This document shows, in pieces, positions 54,175 to 62,035 of a DNA stretch of 64,000 nucleotides. The notes beneath the pieces are model-generated. The model saw only the letters and a program-made list of their open reading frames with translations, did no database searches and was not told the DNA's origin. Origin of the DNA: Alkalitalea saponilacus (lineage in GTDB: Bacteria > Bacteroidota > Bacteroidia > Bacteroidales > Marinilabiliaceae); NCBI RefSeq assembly GCF_900168165.1, contig NZ_FUYV01000012.1, forward strand, positions 62,001 to 126,000, read 5' to 3'. The stretch's first letter is position 1; every line of letters begins with the position of its first letter. Made by a program: the position numbers and the translations under genes.

Positions 54175-55472
54175 TTTTGAAGGGGTAATTTTACAATAAA
54201 ACAACTGCCTTTGCCTGGTCCAGAAGATGCAGAGATGTTCCCTCCAAGTAACTCTGCGTAAGCTTTGGCTATGGGTAAGCCAAGACCTGTGCCATTATTG
54301 TTGACCCCGGGAATGGTTTGTACCTGAATGAATCTTTCAAATACATCATCAAGCTTCTCCTCAGGAAAGCCGCAGCCGGTATCTTCTACTTTAAATTCTA
54401 TATTGTTTTGATTGACAGTGTACCCAAAGCTCACTTTCCCACTCATGGTGAACTTAATGGCATTGTTTAGTATATTGGAGAGTATTTGATATATTTTAAC
54501 ATCATCCGAGTATATAACGGCGGATTTATCCGGCTTTATGAATTCAAACTCTAAATTTTTCTGACGTGCCTGAAAATGAAAGTTTGAACATAACTTTTCT
54601 ACAAGTTTATTTGTGTCAATTTCCTTTCGAGAGACTGATACTGTTCCTGATTCTATCTTCGAAATATTTATAATGTCATTAATTACATCAAGCAAATAGT
54701 AACTGTTGCTTTTTACATGATCAACATACTCGTTTCTCTCTGCATCAGACAAATCCTGGTCAGTTAACAACTCGGCAAAACCAACGATTACATTCATAGG
54801 AGTTCTGATTTCATGCGACATATTTGCCAGAAATGCAGATTTCAGTTTGTCACTCTTAATGGCCTGTTCTTTGGCGTTTAAGAGTTCGGTTTCAAGTTTT
54901 TTGCGTTTGGAAATATCTGTAATAACTAAAATAGCTGCAGGAATGTTTTTATACATAATCCTGGTTGCAGAAACCAGTCCGGTGCGAATTTCACCAGATT
55001 TATCCACGAAATGATATTCCTGATCAGTTATTTTTCCATCCTTGGCTAACAGGTTTTTCATCATATCCCTGTCGCTTAGGGAGGTCAATAACCCGGTTTT
55101 TTCCAAACTAATACCAAGTACCTCTTCAGCACTGTATCCTGAGGAAATCTCGAAAGCCCTGTTAACTTTAAGTAATCTACCAGTTTCAAATTCTGAAATA
55201 AGAACTATGGAAGGAGTTTCCCGAAAAATGATGTGAAATAGATCTTCAGACTCTTTTTTTGTGCTGGATAGCAATCGAAGTTGACGATTTAATGTCCAGG
55301 CCCATGCTATACTGATCAAAAAAAGCATACCTATAGCTACTACGATCCAAAAATATCGAGTTAAATCAACTGAAGCATTGCTCGGTAGTCCGGATATTGT
55401 ATCAGTTATTGATAAGTTTGTGAACCAAAACCGAAAACCAGCCAGTTGTAATATGGTAAGAAAAATGTTCAA
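54162..55472 (-). CDS. PAS-domain sensor histidine kinase
   Basis: A 436-residue membrane histidine kinase. A short N-terminal segment and one clear transmembrane helix (about 40-60) precede a PAS domain ('FHIIFRETPSIVLISEFETGRLLKVN' to 'AAILVITDISKRK'), then HisKA with 'FLANMSHEIRTPMNVIVGFAELL' and HATPase_c with 'ILNNAIKFT', 'DTGCGFPEEKLDDVFERF' and 'GTGLGLPIAKAYAELLGG'. There is no receiver domain and no response regulator beside it. The frame starts with TTG directly after an in-frame stop, and the sensor part is unusually short; the start is uncertain. Confidence 0.88.
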   Translation of the reverse strand: MNIFLTILQLAGFRFWFTNLSITDTISGLPSNASVDLTRYFWIVVAIGMLFLISIAWAWTLNRQLRLLSSTKKESEDLFHIIFRETPSIVLISEFETGRLLKVNRAFEISSGYSAEEVLGISLEKTGLLTSLSDRDMMKNLLAKDGKITDQEYHFVDKSGEIRTGLVSATRIMYKNIPAAILVITDISKRKKLETELLNAKEQAIKSDKLKSAFLANMSHEIRTPMNVIVGFAELLTDQDLSDAERNEYVDHVKSNSYYLLDVINDIINISKIESGTVSVSRKEIDTNKLVEKLCSNFHFQARQKNLEFEFIKPDKSAVIYSDDVKIYQILSNILNNAIKFTMSGKVSFGYTVNQNNIEFKVEDTGCGFPEEKLDDVFERFIQVQTIPGVNNNGTGLGLPIAKAYAELLGGNISASSGPGKGSCFIVKLPLQNQGL

Positions 55473-55719
55473 TCAGGTGTTTCGTTATAAATTATAAAAT
55501 AAATATTGTTGTTTATACTAACGACTCTGCATATGTAAAGATAATATCTGTATCTAATAATGAAATATTTATAGGATGAATTTTGATGATGTTTAATAAA
55601 TGTGTGATGAATTATATTATAACTATCATTAAATACATAATTTAAATGATGTTTTTTTATGTGGATTTATTTGATTCGTATTCACTAAGCATCAATCCAG
55701 ACCTTGTTAGTTTAATAAA
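55473..55719. other. AT-rich gap between the kinase gene and the kdsA terminator
   Basis: No credible coding sequence on either strand; many stops in all frames. No sensor-domain remnant was detected upstream of the kinase. Confidence 0.45.
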
Positions 55720-55752
55720 AAAACTACCCTGCATTTTAGGCAGGGTAGTTTT
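55720..55752 (-). terminator. Terminator of the rarA-kdsA operon
   Basis: A perfect 13-bp stem AAAACTACCCTGC/GCAGGGTAGTTTT with a 7-nt loop. On the minus strand it is followed by a T-run, 50 nt beyond the kdsA stop. Confidence 0.88.
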
Positions 55753-55804
55753 AATAGAAATTTATTACAAACCTGAAACACTTCTTTGCACAAAAAACAA
55801 AAAT

Positions 55805-56632
55805 CTAACGATTGATCCTGTTCACAGCTTCTCTCAACATGGATAAACGTGTGAGCAATCCCTCAAGTAAATCAAGTTTCAGCATGTTGGCTCCATCGGA
55901 TTTGGCATTTGCCGGATCATGATGTGTTTCCAGAAAAAATCCATCAACACCAACGGCTACACCTGCACGTGCAATGGTTTCAATGAGTTGTGGTTTACCT
56001 CCAGTAACTCCCGATGATTGGTTGGGTTGTTGAAGAGAATGGGTAATATCCAGCACAACCGGCACTCCAAATTGTTGCATAACAGGGATTCCACGGTAGT
56101 CCACAATCATGTCCTGATAGCCAAACATGGTTCCACGGTCTGTTATCATGGCTTTGTTATTGCCGGCATCTTTAACCTTGTTTACAGCAAATTGCATGGC
56201 TTCTGGAGCCAAAAACTGGCCCTTTTTAATGTTCACCACTTTACCGGTTTCGGCAGCAGCCACCAACAAATCGGTTTGTCGGCACAAGAAAGCAGGTATT
56301 TGAAGAATATCAACATATTCGGCTGCCATGGCAGCCTCGTTGGCTGCATGGATATCGGTAATGGTAGGAACGTCAAATGTTTTACTCACCTTTTGGAGGA
56401 TTTTCAACGCCTTTTCATCTCCAATGCCTGAAAATGAGTCAATTCGTGAACGGTTGGCTTTACGGTAAGAACCTTTAAACACGAAGGGAATTTTGAGTTT
56501 ATCGGTCACTTGCAGAATTTTATCTGCAATGCGGAGAGCCATCTCTTCTCCTTCAATGGCACATGGTCCGGCTAAAAGGAAAAATTGTCCGCTGTTGGTG
56601 TGTCTGATTTGTGGTATTTGATTTATCATCAT
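55805..56632 (-). CDS. kdsA: 3-deoxy-8-phosphooctulonate synthase
   Basis: Condenses arabinose-5-phosphate with PEP to Kdo-8-phosphate for lipopolysaccharide. The 275-residue TIM-barrel has 'FFLLAGPCAIEGEE', 'FKGSYRKANRSRIDSFSG', 'DIHAANEAAMAAEYVDILQIPAFLCRQTDLL', 'KKGQFLAPEAM', 'TDRGTMFGY' and 'FLETHHDPANAKSDGANML', all diagnostic. The Cys-containing 'PCAIEG' and His/Asp motifs leave room for either metal-dependent or independent class. It starts 9 nt after rarA on the same strand, so the two are co-transcribed. ATG at 56629 is an equal alternative start. Confidence 0.97.
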   Translation of the reverse strand: MMINQIPQIRHTNSGQFFLLAGPCAIEGEEMALRIADKILQVTDKLKIPFVFKGSYRKANRSRIDSFSGIGDEKALKILQKVSKTFDVPTITDIHAANEAAMAAEYVDILQIPAFLCRQTDLLVAAAETGKVVNIKKGQFLAPEAMQFAVNKVKDAGNNKAMITDRGTMFGYQDMIVDYRGIPVMQQFGVPVVLDITHSLQQPNQSSGVTGGKPQLIETIARAGVAVGVDGFFLETHHDPANAKSDGANMLKLDLLEGLLTRLSMLREAVNRINR

Positions 56633-56641
56633 ATGATTTTA

Positions 56642-57919
56642 TTAATATTTGCGTTTCCAAAGTTGTTCCATGCGCTCCTGGAGCTTCGATTCCTGCGGGT
56701 TACTTTGTGGCGACCAGATTCTTTTTCCTTTTATCTTCTCAGGTAAAAACTCCTGTTCCACAAAATTATTTTCATAATCGTGGGCGTATTTATACTCCTT
56801 TCCGTAATCCAGCTTTTTCATGAGTTTGGTTGGTGCATTTCTTAAATGCAGCGGAACCGGTAAGTTTCCTGTGTTACGAACAAGCTCTTGTGCCTGATTG
56901 ATGGCCATATAAGCCGAATTGCTTTTCGGACTGGTGGCCAGATAGATGGTCACTTCACTGAGGATGATTCTTGATTCGGGCCAGCCTACCATTTTTATGG
57001 CTTCAAAGCAGTTGGTGGCAAGCAACAGCGCGTTGGGATTGGCAAGTCCTATGTCTTCAGCGGCCGAAATAATCAAACGACGGGCAATAAATTTGGGGTC
57101 TTCGCCACCTTCTACCATGCGTGCCAGCCAATAAACAGCACCATCGGGGTCGCTGCCTCTAATGGATTTGATGAAAGCGGAGATGATGTCGTAGTGCATT
57201 TCCCCGTTTTTATCGTATTGAGCCGGGTTTTGCTGTAGAAGTGTTGTTACATTTTGGTTGTTGATGATGATGGTTTCATCGTCATTAAATGAATTGCAAA
57301 CCAATTCTATAATGTTCAGAAATTTGCGGGCGTCACCGCCTGCAAATCTGAAAAGAGCTTCATCTTCCTGAAGTTGAAGTTCTCTTTTATTCAGTACCAC
57401 ATCATTCTTGATGATGTGGTTAAATAGATTCATCAAATCCTTATTTTCCAAAGGCTCCAGAACATATACCTGACAACGGGACAGGAGTGGGGATATCACT
57501 TCAAAGGAAGGGTTTTCGGTGGTTGCACCTATCAGTGTAACCGTACCTTCTTCAACAGCACCCAAAAGGCTGTCCTGTTGCGATTTACTGAATCGATGTA
57601 TTTCATCGATGAATAAAATAGGAGATGCGGAATTGAAAAAACGTGAGTTTTTGGCTTTTTCTATGGCTTCCCTCACATCTTTCACACCTGAAGAAACAGC
57701 AGAAAGCACATAGAATGGACGTTCCAACTGATTGGCGATGATGCGGGCCAGAGTGGTTTTACCAACTCCCGGTGGTCCCCACAATATGATGGAGCTGATG
57801 CGGCCTGTTTCAAACATTTTCCGCAATACGGCACCATCACCCACCAAATGCTGCTGACCAATGTAGTCGTCCAGCGATTTTGGCCTCATTCGTTCTGCCA
57901 GAGGGGGATATTCATTCAT
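56642..57919 (-). CDS. rarA: Replication-associated recombination protein A (RarA/MgsA)
   Basis: An AAA+ ATPase related to clamp loaders that acts at stalled forks. The 425-residue protein starts 'PLAERMRPKSLDDYIGQQHLVG', with Walker A 'WGPPGVGKTT' (47-56), Walker B 'ILFIDEIHRFSKSQQD', sensor 1 'LIGATTENPSFEV', and a C-terminal 'FIKSIRGSDPDGAVYWLARM' tetramerisation region. Promoter-like TATATTTG lies just upstream on the minus strand. It leads the operon with kdsA. Confidence 0.95.
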   Translation of the reverse strand: MNEYPPLAERMRPKSLDDYIGQQHLVGDGAVLRKMFETGRISSIILWGPPGVGKTTLARIIANQLERPFYVLSAVSSGVKDVREAIEKAKNSRFFNSASPILFIDEIHRFSKSQQDSLLGAVEEGTVTLIGATTENPSFEVISPLLSRCQVYVLEPLENKDLMNLFNHIIKNDVVLNKRELQLQEDEALFRFAGGDARKFLNIIELVCNSFNDDETIIINNQNVTTLLQQNPAQYDKNGEMHYDIISAFIKSIRGSDPDGAVYWLARMVEGGEDPKFIARRLIISAAEDIGLANPNALLLATNCFEAIKMVGWPESRIILSEVTIYLATSPKSNSAYMAINQAQELVRNTGNLPVPLHLRNAPTKLMKKLDYGKEYKYAHDYENNFVEQEFLPEKIKGKRIWSPQSNPQESKLQERMEQLWKRKY

Positions 57920-57938
57920 GATTACTCTTTTGTGTTAC

Positions 57939-57946
57939 AAATATAG
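57939..57946 (-). promoter_or_regulatory. Candidate -7 box for the rarA-kdsA operon
   Basis: Minus-strand TATATTTG fits TAnnTTTG, 20 nt upstream of the rarA ATG. Confidence 0.5.
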
Positions 57947-58030
57947 TTAAAGTTACAGTGCTTTTAATGGCGTTTGGTTCCTTTCATGATTTTTCTGTAT
58001 ATTCGATTTCTAATAAAAAAAAAAGCGACA

Positions 58031-59053
58031 ATGAGTCATCCAATTATAACGGCAATTGCCTCTTATGGTATGTCGGGACAGGTATTTCATGGACCATTAT
58101 TAAAAATAAACAGTGGGTTCAGGGTTAAAACAATTATGCAGCGGAGTTCCGATTCTGCGTTGTCGGTTTTTCCTGATTCAAAGATTGTTCGTGACTTCAA
58201 CGATATCCTCAAAGATAAAGAGGTTGAACTGGTAATTGTCAACACGCCGGATTACCTTCACTACGAACAGGCCAAATCAGCTCTTAATGCCGGCAAACAT
58301 GTGGTGGTGGAGAAGCCTTTTGTTCAGACAGTTGAACAGGGTGAAGAGCTTATTGAACTGGCTCAAAAGAAAGGCGTTTTGCTGTCTGTTTTTCAGAATC
58401 GCCGGTGGGACAATAGTTTTCTCACGGTGAAAAAAGTATTGGAGGAGGGACTGATTGGCCGTTTGGTGGAATATGAGGCACGATATAACCGTTATCGTAC
58501 CTTTATTCAGGATTCATGGAAAGAGGATGGTAACCTGGGGACAGGGATTTTGCAGAATTTGGGTTCTCACCTGATTGACCAGGCATTGGTGCTATTTGGA
58601 AGTCCTAAATCTGTAAGCGGGAATTTACATGCCATGCGCGATGGTTCTAAGGTTCACGATTTTTTTGATTTACAATTACATTATCCTGAAACTTCTGTCA
58701 CGCTTAAAGCCAGCTATCTGGTGCGAGAGGAGATGCCGGCTTATATGTTGCATGGAGTAAATGGTTCGTTTATTAAATATGGCCTGGACCCGCAGGAGGA
58801 AGCGCTCAAGAATGGCCACTTACCCAACGAACCGCAATGGGGAACCGACCCGGAAAACCTATGGGGATTGCTAAACAGTGATGTGAGTGGATTGCATTTT
58901 CGGGGGAAAATTGAAACTGTTGCCGGTAACTACTCAGCTTATTACGACAATCTTCATCAGAGCATCAGGTTTGGAGCTGAATCGGCGGTGAAGCCTCTGG
59001 AATCATTGGAGGGAATCAGGATTATTGAGGAGGTGCTGAGGAAAAATATTTAA
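58031..59053 (+). CDS. Gfo/Idh/MocA-family oxidoreductase
   Basis: A 340-residue NAD(P)-dependent oxidoreductase. The Rossmann part begins 'MSHPIITAIASYGMSGQVFH', with 'VIVNTPDYLHYEQAKSALNAGKHVVVEKPF' (EKP motif with the catalytic Lys) and the substrate side contains 'NLGSHLIDQALVLFG'. The nucleotide motif is 'YGMSGQVF' in place of a plain GxGxxG. The frame extends to 57974, but ATG 58031 fits the family start. It resembles YdgJ/YvaA-type dehydrogenases acting on scyllo-inositol or related polyols; the substrate is unknown. It lies divergent from rarA. Confidence 0.9.
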   Translation: MSHPIITAIASYGMSGQVFHGPLLKINSGFRVKTIMQRSSDSALSVFPDSKIVRDFNDILKDKEVELVIVNTPDYLHYEQAKSALNAGKHVVVEKPFVQTVEQGEELIELAQKKGVLLSVFQNRRWDNSFLTVKKVLEEGLIGRLVEYEARYNRYRTFIQDSWKEDGNLGTGILQNLGSHLIDQALVLFGSPKSVSGNLHAMRDGSKVHDFFDLQLHYPETSVTLKASYLVREEMPAYMLHGVNGSFIKYGLDPQEEALKNGHLPNEPQWGTDPENLWGLLNSDVSGLHFRGKIETVAGNYSAYYDNLHQSIRFGAESAVKPLESLEGIRIIEEVLRKNI

Positions 59054-59113
59054 CCACGTTGTGGTTGGTGTATATAATATGTATTGTTATTTACCGCACC
59101 ACATTATATGTGG

Positions 59114-59264
59114 TGCTATTCATGTTTAATCCCTACGGGATTGATTTTGACGGATTCTAATTTACGGTATTAATAAGTCCGAAGGACTTAAATATGAATA
59201 GCATCGGTGAAACCGATGTTACAATGTACAAAATGTTTTAACAATCCTGAAATGGTTGAATTTA
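59114..59264 (+). repeat. Direct repeat block, left copy (151 bp)
   Basis: It carries the hairpins AATCCCTACGGGATT, AAGTCCGAAGGACTT and CATCGGTGAAACCGATG in this order. The same order recurs at 59951-60102. Confidence 0.75.
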
Positions 59265-59289
59265 TTCATAAAACTAACTCAATAATGCT

Positions 59290-59736
59290 ATGAGTACCTA
59301 TACCCAAATTATCTATCAAGTTGTTTTTGGAACAAAAAACAACCAATATATTCTTTCTGCGCCTAACAGACAGAAGCTCTTTATGTACATTGCCGGTATC
59401 CTAAAAAAGAAGAATTGTCACATATACCGGATTAATGGAGTTGAGAATCATATTCACATTTTATTTAGCCTTCATCCATCTGTCTCTTTATCGTCCATAG
59501 TAAAGGATATTAAACTTGCGAGTAACAGCTATATTAAATCGAACAACCTATTTGAAAAATTTGTCGGTTGGCAAAGTGGTTATGGTGCATTTACATACAG
59601 TATGAAAGATAAAGACAGGCTGATTGAATACATAAAGAATCAGGAGGAGCATCATAGGAAGAAATCTTTTAGGGAGGAATATGTTGAGTTGCTGGATGAA
59701 CATGGGGTTACGTTTGATGAGGAGTATTTAATATAA
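59290..59736 (+). CDS. IS200-like / REP-associated tyrosine transposase (TnpA-REP family)
   Basis: A 148-residue Y1-HUH nuclease that cuts and joins single-stranded DNA at hairpins. The HUH motif is 'ENHIHILF' (His54, His56) and the likely catalytic tyrosine is Tyr114 in 'LIEYIKNQEEHH'. The N-terminal 'YTQIIYQVVFGTKN' is typical of the superfamily. The frame is intact, so the protein may be active. The flanking hairpin arrays suggest that it recognises the surrounding palindromes, as RAYT proteins do for REP sequences. No TnpB is present. Confidence 0.88.
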   Translation: MSTYTQIIYQVVFGTKNNQYILSAPNRQKLFMYIAGILKKKNCHIYRINGVENHIHILFSLHPSVSLSSIVKDIKLASNSYIKSNNLFEKFVGWQSGYGAFTYSMKDKDRLIEYIKNQEEHHRKKSFREEYVELLDEHGVTFDEEYLI

Positions 59737-59780
59737 TGAAATTCAACCACTTCGTGGTTGGTGATGACGTGTATGGCTTT

Positions 59781-60011
59781 GTGATGCATCGCAATATATG
59801 CGATGCTATTTATGTTTAATCCCTTCGGAATTTTTTATGGTGTCATGTTGTGATTTTGTGATGCATCGCAATATATGCTATGCTATTCATGTTTAATCCC
59901 TTCGGGATTTTTTATGGTATCACGTTTTGATGTTGTTATGCATTGTATTGTGCTAATCATGTTTAATCCCTTCGGGATTGATTTTGCAGAATTATAATTT
60001 ACGGTAGTAAC
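59781..60011 (+). repeat. Three tandem units with a 77-bp period
   Basis: The phrase GTGATGCATCGCAATATATG begins at 59781 and again at 59858, and a diverged version (GTTATGCATTGTATTG) begins at 59935, exactly 77 bp apart each time. Each unit contains TTTAATCCCTTCGG(G/A)ATT. The right-hand copy is the most diverged at its start and leads into the 151-bp block. Confidence 0.75.
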
Positions 60012-60102
60012 AAGTCCGAAGGACTTAAATATGAATAGCATCGGTGAAACCGATGGGTAAAACGTGCAAAATGTTTTAACAACCCTGAAAGGGTTGAATT
60101 TA
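59951..60102 (+). repeat. Direct repeat block, right copy (152 bp)
   Basis: Counterpart of 59114-59264. Here the last hairpin is a perfect CAACCCTGAAAGGGTTG, where the left copy has a mismatched version. Confidence 0.75.
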
Positions 60103-60145
60103 TAAAACCCTTCCCGGCTTTATTTGTTATACCATAAAGAAGCAT

Positions 60146-60742
60146 ATGAAGAGCAAAGCAATAATAATCGTTTTTGCCTTAATCATAAATATTAATCTTA
60201 TGGCAGAGCAAAATAGGGAAACCGCCATTTTAGGCGGGGGATGTTTTTGGTGTCTCGAAGCAGTTTTTCAGAAGGTAAAAGGGGTGGAAGCGGTAGTCTC
60301 CGGCTACAGTGGCGGATATATTAAAAACCCTGCATACCGTGAGGTGACTTCAGGGAGGACAGGTCATGCCGAAGTGGTTAATGTAGTCTTTAATCCCGAG
60401 GTTATTTCCTACGAAGTTTTATTATCTATCTTTTTCACCATTCACGACCCTACAACTCTTAACCGACAAGGAGCCGATGTGGGAACGCAATACCGTTCAG
60501 TGATATTTTATTTATCGGAGGAGCAGAAACGAACCGCTGAAAAGGTAATGGCTCAGTTCGAAGAGCAAAAGGTTTATAATAACCCCATCGTTACACAACT
60601 CGTTGAAGAGGCTCCCTTTTATCGGGCTGAGGATTATCATCAGAACTATTTCAGGAATAATCCCGACCAACCATATTGTCGCGTAGTGATTGAACCTAAG
60701 GTGGTTAAATTCAGAAGCCGTTTTGCCGAATGGTTGAAGTAA
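60146..60742 (+). CDS. msrA: Peptide-methionine (S)-S-oxide reductase, exported
   Basis: Repairs methionine-S-sulfoxide in proteins. The catalytic motif 'GGGCFWCLEAVF' gives Cys33 and Cys36, and 'VVSGYSGGYIKNPAYREVTSGRTGHAEVV' and 'DVGTQYRSVIFY' are diagnostic. An N-terminal hydrophobic segment ('IIIVFALIININLMAEQ') suggests export, so it acts in the periplasm. There is no fused MsrB domain. The mature enzyme is about 178 residues. Its 3' end overlaps the convergent HEAT-like gene by 32 bp, an unusually long overlap. Confidence 0.94.
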   Translation: MKSKAIIIVFALIININLMAEQNRETAILGGGCFWCLEAVFQKVKGVEAVVSGYSGGYIKNPAYREVTSGRTGHAEVVNVVFNPEVISYEVLLSIFFTIHDPTTLNRQGADVGTQYRSVIFYLSEEQKRTAEKVMAQFEEQKVYNNPIVTQLVEEAPFYRAEDYHQNYFRNNPDQPYCRVVIEPKVVKFRSRFAEWLK

Positions 60743-61256
60743 TCAAAGGCTCAAGCGATGCGATAATTTTTTCACCCCTGTTTTTAATGCCGGGACTGCC
60801 ATTTTCCATCCCCTGTTCAATAACGTTGATGATTTCTGAGGCAAGTTCGGGGTAAACCCGGCAAATATTTGCCACCAACTGCATGGCATTGGCTTTTACG
60901 GCAATGTCAGATTTTTCCTCCGTAATCCATTTCAGGCAGGCATCCACAACTCGTCCATCTTCAATGGTTTCAGCGGGGAAAGCACATAAAATATTGGTTA
61001 AATGTCGCCTCACTCCCTGGTGAGGGGTGGATATAAGAATTTCGCAAAACCGGTTTACAAAAGGAATCAGCATTTTGTGGTTTTCACGTGAGAAGTTGTC
61101 AAGTATCCAGGCAGCTCGCCAGGCAACTTTTTTATCCCTGTTTGTGATGCATTTAATAACAATGGGGATACCCTCCTGTTGTTCGAATAGTTGTTTTGCT
61201 AAAAGCCTGCTCTCTTCGCCGGATTTTAACTCCTTTATAATATGATTCCAGTTCAT
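60711..61256 (-). CDS. HEAT-repeat-like protein of unknown function
   Basis: A 181-residue helical protein with HEAT-like repeats: 'NRDKKVAWRAAWILDNFSRENHKMLIPFVNRFCEIL', 'HQGVRRHLTNILCAFPAETIEDGRVVDACLKWI' and 'DIAVKANAMQLVANICRVYPELASEIINVIEQGM' (each shown in part of longer helices). No signal peptide. Such proteins scaffold protein-protein contacts. It starts 2 nt after the pcm stop on the same strand, so it is probably co-transcribed with pcm. I do not recognise a specific function. Confidence 0.75.
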   Translation of the reverse strand: MNWNHIIKELKSGEESRLLAKQLFEQQEGIPIVIKCITNRDKKVAWRAAWILDNFSRENHKMLIPFVNRFCEILISTPHQGVRRHLTNILCAFPAETIEDGRVVDACLKWITEEKSDIAVKANAMQLVANICRVYPELASEIINVIEQGMENGSPGIKNRGEKIIASLEPLITSTIRQNGF

Positions 61257-61258
61257 GA

Positions 61259-62035
61259 TTAATCTCTGTCAATCATCGGTACAAACCTAACCGGCATCAA
61301 TCGGCGTGTGGAAATCTCATCGCCTTTTTTTGTGACAATTTTCAGGTGTTGCAAACTGTGAACCGGACCAACGGGCAGTATCATTACTCCGCCATCTTTT
61401 AGCTGCTCCACTAACCGGGGAGGTATTTCTTCAGGAGCAGCCGTTACCACAATGGCATCAAAAGGAGCGTGCTCCGGCCAACCCAGGTATCCGTTTCCTG
61501 TTTTAACATTTACATTGGTGTAGTTGGCTTTGTTTAAGTCTCTTTTGGCTCTTTCGGCCAGCTCCGGCAGAAGTTCAATGGTATATACCTCGCAATCCAG
61601 TTCAGCCAAAACCGCTGCCTGGTATCCACTTCCTGTTCCTATTTCGAGAACCCTCATTCCCGGCTTGGGATTGATTTGCTCAGTCATAAATGCGACAATA
61701 TATGGTTGCGATATGGTCTGTTCCAAACCTATTGGCAGCGGCCTGTCTTCGTACGCAAATCGTTGAAGGTGCTCAGGAACAAAAAGATGCCGCGGTACCT
61801 GGCGCATGGCTTCCAGTACTGATTTGGAACGGATGTCTCTGGATTTTAACTGTTCATTGACCATGCGTTCACGTAATGCTTCCCAGTCCTGAGCCATAGT
61901 ATTGTTGTTGTTTATAAATAGTAATGCAATAATAACGATAAAAACCAAGGGCACTGTTACGGCCAGTGGCCGTAACAGTGGGTGTTTTTTTGTATCTGAT
62001 TGTATTTTAATGAACCACTTTGTCATGTTTTCCAT
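61259..62035 (-). CDS. pcm: Protein-L-isoaspartate O-methyltransferase with N-terminal membrane anchor
   Basis: SAM-dependent repair enzyme for isoaspartyl residues. The core has 'QVPRHLFVPEHLQRFAYEDRPLPIGLEQTISQPYIVAFM' in parts, 'MRVLEIGTGSGYQAAVLAEL' (SAM motif I) and 'DAIVVTAAPEEIPPRLVEQLKDGGVMILPVG'. A hydrophobic segment near the start ('PLAVTVPLVFIVIIALLFI') makes it membrane-anchored or exported, unlike cytosolic E. coli Pcm. The frame opens with TTG at 62050; ATG at 62035 (or 62026) is preferred and lies inside the 3' end of the upstream gene, an overlap of about 29 nt. Confidence 0.92.
   Translation of the reverse strand: MENMTKWFIKIQSDTKKHPLLRPLAVTVPLVFIVIIALLFINNNNTMAQDWEALRERMVNEQLKSRDIRSKSVLEAMRQVPRHLFVPEHLQRFAYEDRPLPIGLEQTISQPYIVAFMTEQINPKPGMRVLEIGTGSGYQAAVLAELDCEVYTIELLPELAERAKRDLNKANYTNVNVKTGNGYLGWPEHAPFDAIVVTAAPEEIPPRLVEQLKDGGVMILPVGPVHSLQHLKIVTKKGDEISTRRLMPVRFVPMIDRD

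Larger units (their letters stand above)
59052..60110. mobile_element. IS200/RAYT-type transposase gene in duplicated hairpin arrays
   Basis: A transposase gene (59290-59736) sits between two related arrays of small hairpins. Both sides have AACCAC-N3-GTGGTTGGTG, a GCA..TGC hairpin, ATCCC-TNC-GGGAT, AAGTCCGAAGGACTT, CATCGGTGAAACCGATG and a CAAYCC..GGTTG hairpin. The left array spans 59052-59264; the right spans 59745-60102 and contains three 77-bp tandem units. A 151-bp block at 59114-59264 recurs at 59951-60102 with roughly 85% identity. I could not fix the ends of a unit transposon; the layout looks more like RAYT-associated repeats than a simple IS200. Confidence 0.72.

Noticed and set aside
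59781-60011. Possible CRISPR array
   Set aside because: The repeats are 77-bp tandem units with hairpins and no unique spacers of regular length; no cas genes.
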